Shown here: one piece after another, positions 55,470 to 64,000 of the stretch
Position numbering within the stretch: the stretch's first letter is position 1
Layout: each line of letters begins with the position of its first letter
Notes under the pieces: model-generated
Seen by the model: only the letters and a program-made list of their open reading frames with translations
What the model was told of the DNA's origin: nothing
Database searches by the model: none
NCBI GenBank assembly: GCA_949128115.1
Contig: OX421966.1
Span: 30,211,042 to 30,275,041 of the forward strand
DNA from: Anaspis maculata
Lineage: Eukaryota; Arthropoda; Insecta; Coleoptera; Scraptiidae
Direction: 5' to 3'
Length of the DNA: 64,000 bases
Translations under genes and position numbers: made by a program

Positions 55470-56285
55470 GGTGACCGAAGACATCTCCGATGGCCGAACA
55501 GCTGTTCGAGTTAAACTTCCATGTTTTGCCTCTGTCCATATTCTACAACCGAAGTGAAGACATTCCTGCACTTTTGAAATATAAAATGAATATAAAGAAA
55601 AACTATTGTTTGTTTCTTATCCAGCAATAAAAGCTGGGCCTCAAGTATTTGGGTGATTGGGAAGCACAAACCGAAGAGGTACATACCTAGCCCCTCACAA
55701 GGCATATCACTCCAGCAATGCCGGGAAAGTAAACCCCCAACATTCAGGTGAAGTTTGGTGGCAAAGTCCATGCCCAATTTCGTCGGAAAGTATGAATATT
55801 CACCACCATCCTGTGCAGGTGACCTAACACGTTTGGCTTGCTTTTTCACAAACACATTAACACATTTTCCCCACGAGAACTTATTTCACAGGCGCATCAA
55901 GGACATTGTTTTGAACTGAATTGAAAAGTTTCAAACCCAATCTCAAAAAGGTAGCCGAGGAAAAAATGCAGAAACTGGAACTCCGTAAGCGCCCTGCAGT
56001 TCGGTTGTCCCCCTAACATTATTTGGATCAAATTTGGCGGGCGATTCTGGACAGTTGGCAACACTGCTGTGACGTCAATGGAATCGCCTAACTAAATACG
56101 CTTTTTGGGCGCAGGCGCACTGCAGTATAGGTACTAGAGTAGATCTCCCACACACGAGTGGGAGGTATGGGAGTTTCCATGGAGTTCCAAGGAACGTAAT
56201 GGTACCTTATTTGCAGGTTTATTCAACAGTTTTACCGCAACTTGCTAACGCAAATGGTTTTCAAGAAAAATGGGGGTTTCCATGT
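55470..56285. other. No gene supported
   Basis: A minus-strand frame at 55511-55855 (114 residues) has no recognised domain. A short inverted repeat CTCCCACACACGAGTGGGAG lies at about 56146-56165. Confidence 0.45.
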
Positions 56286-56289
56286 ACTT

Positions 56290-56660
56290 TTGATTGTCTA
56301 TCAATTTGAATCTGTCAACTTTTGAATTTTGACGTTTCAAGGGTCAGAATCGAAGGTACCTAAGTACCTACCTATGTTCTGATATGTATATCAGTTAACC
56401 AGTCGGTCAACTAATTTTCAAGTGGGTGACTTCTGATACAGGAACGACAGTTGACGTTTGGGTTGAACTTTCCTTGACCGGTCTCGGAAGTCAGTCGGTG
56501 GATAGCGCTGACAGCTGGTGATCATTTTCAGCCAGCCGGTGGTTCCAATACTCGGTTTTTCTGGCAACTGGTCGACCGACTGGAATATCAGAACACCTTA
56601 CATAAATCTATTTTGACATTTGGCACGACCGCCATTTCGTTTCGCACGTTTTCAACAGAT
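56290..56660 (+). repeat. Dispersed repeat, copy 2, split by a MITE
   Basis: Counterpart of 53380-53660 with TTTTGACGTTTCAAGGG on the left and TTTTGACATTTGGCACGACC on the right. The MITE at 56375-56595 lies between the halves. Confidence 0.55.
56375..56595. mobile_element. 221-bp TIR MITE
   Basis: Ends TGTTCTGATAT and ATATCAGAACA are inverted, followed inward by CCAGTCGGTCAACT on the left and its relative GTCGACCGACTGG on the right. Its presence between blocks contiguous at 53460-53560 supports insertion. Confidence 0.65.
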
Positions 56661-56922
56661 CGACGTGCAATTTTGAACGCGTACAGGGTGTCCAGCATTT
56701 GAGACCGTAGACAAAGACTTTGTCAATCAAGAGAGAATCAAAAAAGAGGTAGACTGTATCCAGAAAATATAGGTACCTATTTCGAAAATGCATAATAACG
56801 GATATACAAGCGTTCAAAATTGGGCTAGAAAATCGTTCTTTCATCATAACTTGGGAAATGATTGACAGATTTTGTTCAACTTACGTAAAAACATTGCCCT
56901 AATAGTCTTCTATGCTTTGAAA

Positions 56923-56925
<3 letters not shown>

Positions 56926-56956
<31 letters not shown>

Positions 56957-58090
56957 GACTTTTATTTCATATCGCTGTTGAGAGGCGAAGTCTAGCAGAT
57001 TGCTATTCAACTCAACCTTCTCAACACGTTTAGGTACAAGTAAATATAACATAAATCAAATTGAAAACCCCGAACCTAAAATTATCCACAAATATATACA
57101 TTATAAACAAAGTTTCATGAAGAATGAAAAGCAAACATTAGGTTGTGCTGAAGGTGAACAAGAAGATGAAATGAATGATCCTTCTAAACTGTACCCGATT
57201 TCAGAAACTTAAAAAGACTTGTCTTAAACGACGCGATGGCCGGCGACTGCAACAACTCCAGGGGAAGTGAATTGTAAAGTTTGACAGAGTTAAAGGTAAA
57301 TGATCTTCGAAAGAGAGACGTATGATGGTGAGGCATTGTCAATTTGTTGGACGATCTTATATTTGTAGAGTGGACGTCCGATCTCATCACGAGTCTTTCC
57401 CTCAATCCAGTACTGCAGCAGTCATGTTTCAATAGCCTAAAAAGAAAGTTACCCAACTGGTAAACGCGTCGCTGCTCCATATTTAACCAACCGATTTCTG
57501 AAACCTTTAGTGAAACATGATCATATTTTCTGAGTCCATAAATACATCTGATGCACGAATTTTGGACTTTCTGTATTCTCGCTCTTGTGACAACGTCTAG
57601 ACATGGACCATAAATGAAACTGCAATAGTTGTAAAAAGAGAGAACAAGAGTGTCACATAGATGTTTCTTTAGTGAAAAGTTCAAAATATGTCGATTAGTG
57701 TATATGAGTCTCAAAGCTGAATAAGACCTCTTCAGGAGATCCGTAACATGATTTTTGAATCTGAACTGAGTATCTATGACAACGCCAAGGTTACGTGATG
57801 ATTCAACGAATGGTAAAGGAATGCTATTGATCTGAAGTGAAAACCCATTATTCAGGAGAAATTCTTTTTGTTTTCGAGTTGCAAACAACAAGGCAGCAGA
57901 TTTTAAAGGATTTAAAAGCAATGCATGTTCCCTGGAGAGTGAGCTGATCATATCCAGATCTTTCTGAACAAAGTTTCGTGCTGAAATCAAGTCCGAGTAA
58001 CGAAAACTGAAGTGCAATTGCGTATCATCTGCATAAGCCTGAACTTTGCATTTATTTGTGCATGTTAGTATGTCAGAAGTGTAAATGATA
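56926..58090 (-). mobile_element. 5'-truncated Jockey/CR1-type LINE
   Basis: On the minus strand the element ends in a tail of ATT repeats (plus-strand AAT repeats at 56926-56954), preceded by a short 3' UTR and the end of a pol frame. The 5' boundary is near 58090, inside the RT domain just upstream of YADD. It is a separate insertion from the LINE at 21312 and not closely similar to it. Confidence 0.78.
57184..58084 (-). pseudogene. LINE pol C-terminal half, starting in RT motif C
   Basis: The frame is open from about 58084 to the stop at 57184. It begins just before the catalytic motif (KVQAYADDTQLHFSF) and continues through NLGVVIDTQFRFKNHV, LVLSFYNYCSFIYGP, RIQKVQNSCIRCIYGL and KLYNSLPLELLQS, all typical of Jockey/CR1-type proteins. 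RT motifs A and B and everything N-terminal are missing. The first ATG (58017) lies after the YADD and is not a real start. No internal stop is seen, so the insertion is probably not very old. Confidence 0.85.
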
Positions 58091-58140
58091 GATGCTAGAT
58101 GATAGATGAAGTGTAGATAAGATGCTTGAAAAAAAAAGAA

Positions 58141-58391
58141 CAGTGTCTCATGCCCGTATTCATAGTCGTTGTCAAGTGCACCTTGTTCGTATCACTTTTA
58201 ATCAAGCTGTAACTCAAGTACGATTTTTGTTTCATGAATATATTTTTGGCTTTTCCCGTGGAATAGTATTCCTAGAGGAAAACCGAAGTTATGTCTATGA
58301 AACAGAATTCGTATTTGAGTTACAGCTTGATTTAAAGTGGTACTTGGACAAGGTGCACTTGACAACGACTATGAATACGGGCATCAGTGTT
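58141..58391. mobile_element. 250-bp palindromic MITE
   Basis: ATGCCCGTATTCATAGTCGT near 58150 and its inverse near 58384 bracket long complementary arms that include GTCAAGTGCACCTTGT and AATCAAGCTGTAACTCAA and their inverses. Only the central 40 or so bases are unpaired. Non-coding; a frame across it at 58122-58454 is a shadow. Confidence 0.8.
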
Positions 58392-58540
58392 TTGAATACA
58401 GTTTTCAAGAGCTTTCAAAAGACATATCGCAAGACATTTGCGTTGGACAGATAACAGCCGAAAACTAGTGAGTGCATGCATTTTAGGGTGAAACTACTGT
58501 GCCTGTACTGAAAATGATTCCTGAGTTGCTGTCACAACTA

Positions 58541-58647
58541 CCGTATGATCAAAAATTTTCCTACTCAAGGGAGACTGTGAGCCTCGTTTGCCTGTCAACG
58601 ACCAGGACCACAGCCTCCCTTGAGTAAGAAAGTTTTTGATCATACTG
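58541..58647. mobile_element. Small palindromic MITE, copy 2
   Basis: CCGTATGATCAAAAATTTTC and the inverted right end are flanked by TA. CTACTCAAGG and CCTTGAGTAAGAAAG match the copy at 122-242. It is 14 bases shorter than copy 1. Confidence 0.8.
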
Positions 58648-58659
58648 TACAGTGTACAT

Positions 58660-59690
58660 ACAACAGTGCTGTAGTGAGAAAATTGGATCCGCGCACCTAT
58701 TGTGGGGTCCAAAATTTTACAGTTAATCACAGCTCGAGTCACAACCTTTTCATTCTCAAGTACCTTTAAAAAACCAATTGCTCTGTATCTCTTACATTAG
58801 CATTTGCTATACTCTTGCTCTTGAATATTATTTACTGATTTGTCCAATCGCGCCAAGTACCTACAAGCAATGCAGTACACAACTTCACCTTTCCCGTTTT
58901 CAGCTTCCGAGTTGCAATCATGGTAGTACACCCACCGTCACAAAGTAGGTATCTAATTCATAATAATAAGTTCACTTCGATTCATAACCACAGGACTCGA
59001 TTCAATGTAATTTGTAATTTAACGTAATTTCAAGCATATGATTGGGAAATTCACCGCTACTCACCGTTTCCGTGACAACTATTGAACAAGTGATTATATC
59101 GAGCGATAATGCTACATCCTGCAAGAGCTACTTATCACCCGGTCGCCGGTCGGTGCAATAATTACCTTATTTCTTGACCTCAGCACTTAGGAGCTTTACA
59201 ATTTCCATCGACGGAACTAAATGTGTTGTAATAATAAGTTTCGCGGATCGCTCTCTCATAGATATTGCTCTGGTTGATGCCCAAGAGCCAAGTTTTCTCA
59301 TATTGGGTTGATGTTGCTTATATGTAGGTATAGGTACACTGGTACTACACAACTCCACGGTCGTCGGTCCGGTCGTTCATAGCGTGAGCCTAAGGAGCAT
59401 GTTATCAACATCAAATATTACCTTTAGCTAGTTAATAAGAGCAAGGCGAGTGCTGTTAGTTACGCAGGTCACCGGAAGCGGGGCATTATCTAGCGCGGTC
59501 ACGCTGCCCACTGCCACCGCCTCTGGTCAACCGGTGCGGCCGTTCTCCTGAGAGCTGCCGATGCCTCTCTTGTTCTTCTTGCCCTCTCTTTGATGCTCAA
59601 GACAACTTATGAATCAGTTATTTTCAAAGACTATTCCTATCCATCTAATATTATTATTAGATTTTAGAATATTGTTATTACTTTTCGGAA
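58660..59690. other. No gene supported
   Basis: AT-rich with a GC-richer patch at 59455-59560. No repeat boundary or reading frame that can be supported. Confidence 0.45.
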
Positions 59691-59694
59691 AAAG

Positions 59695-60504
59695 TCAATC
59701 CCTCACCAGGAACGGCCGAGTTGAGTCCTGTACGAAGCACTGGTCCTTCTGGGTGAAAATCCGAGCGAGCGGCCGTCTCCGGTGGTAACGGCCAGGAGAG
59801 AATTTAAAAACTTGTATAACGTCCAACTGGGAAATGGTGAAAAGCTGCAACTCCGGGCTTCTTAATTTGATTCTTTCGTTTTGTTGCCTCCTACCAAATT
59901 TGGTTGATTTGATTTGATTTGAATTGATTTGAAAAAATTTCGGCTGCGGCGTTTTATTACACAGAAAATTGTTCAATTTTCAATTATAATCAACACTATT
60001 GTTATCATTTGAGGAAAAATCGCTCAAGATGCTATTTTTTCATTCACAAAAGGGCGCATTACAGAACTTCGCCTTGGGCACCAAAAGCTTTAAAGCCGGC
60101 CCTGCATCGGATAGATATTGATAAATTGAATGGCAAAGCTTTTTAGAGATAACGGAGCTGTGCCTGTCTGGTGTTCCACGATAACAGCCGCAACGTTATA
60201 ATACGATCGACTTGAAATTCGGTATGCGGACATGGTTTTGCTTTCGAATGTGCCTGTCACGTTTTAGTTGTTATCTGTCAAACGGAAATGTCACCATCCA
60301 AAATGACAGAAAGCATATATCACGAAACTGACTTGCAATATGCCATTTGAGAGCCCTTGAAAAACTGTATTGAAAACTGTTGAAAGTATTTTCTCGCATA
60401 TCATCAGTCAAATATTGAAAAATGTCAAAGTTCAAAAGTTTTTTATGTAATTATTCAAAATTTATACGATGGATTTGGAACCAAATTCGGCAGGAATCAA
60501 CACA
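59695..60504 (+). repeat. Relic of the tRNA-palindrome repeat family
   Basis: 59695-59905 matches the left arm of the palindrome near 46130-46345 (GAGTTGAGTCCTG, GGTGGTAACAGCC-like and ACCAAATTTGGT-like blocks). 60300-60504 matches the right arm near 48130-48330 (AAAATGACAGAA, CTTGCAATATG, CCAAATTCGGCAGGAATC). It is a much shortened version joining pieces of both arms, without a tRNA gene. A non-LTR retrotransposon begins directly after it. Confidence 0.65.
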
Positions 60505-61371
60505 ACACACCCAAAGAAGACGGACTGGGACCTCTACACCGAGATACTCAGAAACGAATTCGAAGGTGTGCGCCCCAAAATCACCACAAGGGACGAACTG
60601 GAAACAGCAACGACCCTGCTCACCCAAACCATGAATAATGCTTATGAAACTAGTTGTCCACTAAAGAAGAGAAAAGCCTCAAGGAACGTCCCGTGGTGGA
60701 ACAAGAATCTAAGCAGTCTCAAGACCCTAGCCAGGAAGGCTTTCAATAAAGCCAAGCGAACGAAGGACTGGAATGCCTATCGCAAAGCTCTGACTGAATA
60801 TAATCAAGAACTGAGAAGGTCTAAAAGGAAAACTTGGAGAAACTTTTGCGAATGGATTACTGAAACGTCCTCCGCAGCGCAACTACAAAAAGTCCTAGCA
60901 AAAGACCACTCCAATGGAATAGGCCTGATAAAAAAGGCTGATGGTAGCTTCACACAGGACCTTAAGGGGAGCTTAAGAGTTCTCTTACAGACTTATTTCC
61001 CTGGGTCGAGTGAAGCTGCCGAAAATGGGACGAACAGTGGACCCTTCGAGCATAAGCCCACCTCCGAAGATTGGCGAATTGCAAACAAAATTTTCAATTC
61101 AAAGAGAATCAAATGGGCTGTTAGAAGCTTCAAACCATATAAATCGCCAGGTGAAGATGACATTTTTCCTGCTCTACTGCATAAGGGCATCGAATACCTG
61201 GCCCCGCAACTGCAAGAAATTTTCAAGGCTTGCTATGTACTGGCCTACACTCCCAAAGAGTGGAAAGAGGCAAAGGTAATTTTTATACCCAAGGCAGGGA
61301 GACGGCCTCCGGAAGAGGCTAAATCCTACCGCCCTATTAGTTTCACATCGTTCCTCCTAAAAACCATGTAA
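60505..61371 (+). pseudogene. Pol segment 1: linker and start of RT
   Basis: Visible are VPWWNKNLSSLKTLARKAFN and the basic stretch typical of the region after the endonuclease, then KSPGEDDIFPALLHKGIEYL and EWKEAKVIFIPKAGRRP with SYRPISFTSFLLKTM. The frame stops at TAA (61369-61371) where related proteins have glutamate (TM-E-KIV), a clear inactivating change. The same frame continues after the stop. The N-terminal endonuclease is missing. Confidence 0.85.
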
Positions 61372-61599
61372 AAAATTGTAGGTAACTACTTGAGGAATGG
61401 CATCCTGAAAAGGAGCCCACTCCATATGCGACAATATGCATATCAGCCTGGAAAATCCACAGTGGATGCTCTACACAACCTAGTGTTAGAGATAGAGGAA
61501 ACACTGGAAGCAAAAGAAATTGCGATCGGCACTCGTCACGTCACTTACTCGTCCATTGAGAGAGCCGCCAAGAGAGGGGGATTGATACTCCTACCCTAA
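61372..61599 (+). pseudogene. Pol segment 2: RT with motif A deleted
   Basis: In the same frame as segment 1 it reads NGILKRSPLHMRQYAYQPGK, STVDALHNLVLEIEETL and KEIAIG, then jumps to a TYSSIERAAKRGG stretch. Family proteins have about ten further residues here, including the first catalytic aspartate of the polymerase (motif A), so a short deletion removed the active site. A frameshift at the G run near 61576-61582 then ends the frame at a TAA. Confidence 0.8.
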
Positions 61600-61613
61600 A
61601 ATGGATCCAATAC

Positions 61614-62969
61614 ATGCTTGTGGACCGGAAAGTAACCGCAGACCTTGGAGGAGAGTCCGTGACAGTCACCACTGGAAAAGGGTGTCCACAGGGTGAAGTC
61701 TTATCGCCCCTCCTGTGGTGTCTTGTCGTGGATGAACTGCTCAGGAAGCTGACGGAACAGGGCTACAGCAGCTACGGATACGCCGACGATGTAGCAGTCG
61801 TTGTCAAAGGAAAGTTTGACGGTACGACTTCGACCCTTCCACAAAATATCATAAACACTACTAATCAATGGTGCTTGGAAGAGGGCTTTAGCATCAACTC
61901 GGCCAAAACTGTGATAGTCCCGTTCACACGCCGCAAAAAAGTCGAACTGACTGCTCCGGTACTGAGGGGAACTAAAATGGAGTTTTCCGAGGAGGTCAAA
62001 TATCTGGGAATCATCCTGGATAGAAAACTCACCTGGAACTCTCACCTGATCAAGACAATTTCGAAGTCCACAGCGGCGTTCTGGATATGCCGCAAACTCT
62101 TCGGAAGGATTTGGGGTCTGAAACCAGGTATGATCTATTGGTCGTACATGACGGTTGCTAGACCGATCAACACGTACGCCTCACTCGTTTGGCGGTATAA
62201 AACTAGACAAAAGACAAGCCAACAGAAGCTACAGAAGCTTCAGAGACTTGCCTGTCTAGGTATCACAGAAGCTATGTTCACCACTCCTACAGCAGCGATA
62301 GAGGTTTTGCTTGACCTTCTTCCACTGCAGAAACAAGTAGAAAAAGAAGGACTAGTGAGTGCTCTCAGAATAGGACCCAAAAACTTAAGAAGAGGACACT
62401 TGAAAGTATTGGACTCAATAAGAGAGCAGTTCCTCACGAGCCCAAGGGATTTCATGCCAGTTGAGTACGACTTCGGGGCTACCTATGAAGTGGTCATAAA
62501 TGACCGCGAAAGCGCCCGGAGGGTGGCCCGGCTGCAGAAAAACAACATGATCTGGTACACAGACGGATCCGTGAGAGAGGAAGGAGCCGGGATAGGCATA
62601 TATGGCCCGAAGTATAGGGAATCACTCCCTGTAGGAAGGTTTCTGTCCACTCTACAAACCGAATTACTGGCGGTGGAGAGGTGTGCCCAGGTATGCCTAT
62701 CCAGACAGTACAAAGGAGCAAGAATTTGTATTGCCACAGACAGCCAGGCGGCTTTAAGGCACTTGAAGGCGTATGACTGTAAGTCAAAAACCAACTGGAA
62801 CTGCAAAAAATCAATCATACAGCTGGCTGAGAGCAACAAACTCACTTTAATGTGGGTACCTGCCCACCAGGGTATCGAGCGAAATGAAGAAGCGGATGCC
62901 CTCGCGAAAGAAGGAGCTCAAACAACATTTATTGGACCGGAGCCCACATGTGGGATGTCTTCACCCTAA
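61614..62969 (+). pseudogene. Pol segment 3: RT motif C, thumb and RNase H
   Basis: The 451-codon frame continues the protein after the frameshift; its upstream part (IDTPTLKWIQ) precedes the apparent ATG. GCPQGEVLSPLL (motif B, residues 23-34) and GYADDVAVVV (motif C, D58 and D59) are intact. RNase H follows at about 312-440 with all four acidic residues: WYTDGS (D317), TELLAVE (E350), IATDSQAAL (D376) and EADALAKEG (D428), plus WVPAHQG. A further shift near 62950 ends the frame; MRKEVDKWDNRQIEAYWKSI follows in another frame. Confidence 0.88.
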
Positions 62970-63045
62970 TGAGAAAAGAAGTCGATAAATGGGACAATAG
63001 GCAGATAGAGGCCTACTGGAAGAGCATTCCAGGCTAACGACAATA

Positions 63046-64000
63046 GCCTAGGCGCCAGGGAGCAAAAATCAGCTTAATAAGGAAATAATTGTTTCCTGGC
63101 TGGAAACTAGCTTAAAACGATCTGTGTAGCTTAGGTTTCGACATACTAATTTCCCCCCCTTCGGAAATGTCGGCGTCATGTCGCCATCATCAACAAGAAG
63201 TGCACCAGCGTGGTTTTTGCCGAATATCTTGATTTTGGGCCATCTGACAGCAAAAGATGTGATAAGTCATTTTGAAACCAATGAAATTCCCTACAGAATA
63301 GTTTTTAGATGACCTTTCTGCAACCTATGGTTTTTGAGATAGAGCTTCTGGAAGCGAGAGGCATTGTCGTAAAAGCTCCATGGCCACTTGACTCGAAAAA
63401 CTGAAATGTCAATGTGACAAAAAAATTTCAAAATGAGATTTCTCAAGAATCCTCCATGCTATACTGAGGGAATCAAATCAGATCAGAAAAATTTCACATA
63501 TTTCTTCGATTTAGCCTATATGCGACACTCTAAGCACCTAACACGAGTCCAATATCAATATGGGTTTGCTCTATAAGCTTCACTTAATACACGAAAGAAG
63601 TGGTCAGCTCACAGCTTCACTGTAAAATGTTTTGAAGGCTCTCTGAAATCATCAAAATATGGAAAATTTACAGTACCAAGGAATGTATATAACAGTATAT
63701 TACATGCCAAGGGGCCAAAGTAAATTTTTAATTTGGGGATTTGGACCCAAAGGGCCCTCGAGCAACAAACTTCACCCAAAGGATCAAAAATTCACTTTGG
63801 TTTCTTGGTATATAATATACTGTTACATACATTTCTTGCTACTGTAAATTTTGATGATTTCAGAGGGCCTTCAAAACATTTTACAGGAAGGCTGTGAGCT
63901 GATCACTTCTTAAGTGTATCAAGTGGAGCTTACAGAGCAATGCATATTGATATTGGACTCGTGATAAGTGCTTAGAGTTTCGCATAGGCTGAATCGAAGA
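63046..64000. mobile_element. Long foldback element (GCCCAGGCGCC), copy 2, cut by window end
   Basis: It starts GCCTAGGCGCCAGGGAG after TA and follows copy 1 (24095-25682) closely, past the centre near 63750 and into the right arm up to the window edge. Compared with copy 1 the left arm lacks about 115 bases after CCATGCTATA (near 63465). It is inserted in the 3' part of the non-LTR retrotransposon, so it is younger than that element. Confidence 0.85.

Larger units (their letters stand above)
60505..63043 (+). mobile_element. Non-LTR retrotransposon with RNase H, 5'-truncated
   Basis: This is the 3' two-thirds of an I/LOA/R1-group element: linker, RT and RNase H regions. Its left edge is where palindrome-family sequence ends, so the ATG at 60469 and the first dozen residues of the open frame belong to the older repeat. 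The right edge is cut by the foldback at 63046. The RNase H domain favours the I or LOA branches over R1, which usually lacks it; this is inference. Confidence 0.85.

Overview
This window looks like repeat-dominated nuclear DNA from an arthropod, most likely an insect. The evidence is eukaryotic transposon superfamilies (piggyBac, hAT, Tc1/mariner, several non-LTR retrotransposons), a eukaryotic tRNA-Ser gene with internal A and B boxes, a degenerate THAP domain, and hundreds of bases between short, broken reading frames. I cannot name the species. No complete host protein-coding gene can be supported; at most a few candidate exons are present.

Layout. 0-9.9 kb holds a palindromic MITE, a candidate exon, a TIR element (A) interrupted by a tandem-array element (B), itself interrupted by a 5'-truncated retrotransposon, then a weak LTR-like end. 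9.9-16.5 kb holds a 1.3 kb TA-flanked TIR element, a decayed mariner transposase, and a foldback family in several copies. 17.65-20.28 kb is a structurally complete piggyBac element: TTAA at both ends, matching TIRs and one unbroken transposase frame. 20.86-23.35 kb is a hAT-like element with a near-perfect 8-bp target duplication; nested in it are an open but 5'-truncated reverse transcriptase and two inverted hammerhead-ribozyme-like sequences, one with a complete core. 24.1-25.7 kb is a near-perfect foldback whose second copy runs off the right edge at 63.0-64.0 kb. 26.3-28.4 kb is the second copy of array element B.

29-33 kb is mostly quiet. 32.9-36.9 kb contains nested foldbacks, a second complete copy of element A and a divergent direct duplication. 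39.9-41.3 kb is a foldback with a copy of its own end module at its centre. 45.6-49.2 kb is a 3.6 kb palindrome with a tRNA-Ser(AGA) gene in each arm, facing each other; a rearranged relic of the same repeat lies at 59.7-60.5 kb. 49.9-50.9 kb is a hAT MITE with a perfect 8-bp target duplication. At 51.2 kb a TATA box is followed by a possible short first exon and a signal-peptide-like second exon. 52.6 kb carries a frameshifted THAP domain. 54.4-55.5 kb is a divergent tandem duplication. 56.9-58.1 kb and 60.5-63.0 kb are non-LTR retrotransposon fragments; the latter has RT and RNase H regions but is broken by a stop, a deletion of the first RT catalytic motif and frameshifts.

Most of the DNA is explained by layers of transposon insertion. 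The most promising points are the apparently intact piggyBac, the hammerhead motif inside a hAT/retroelement nest, and the tRNA-bearing palindrome. All superfamily calls come from reading motifs and repeat ends by eye; no database search or alignment was run.
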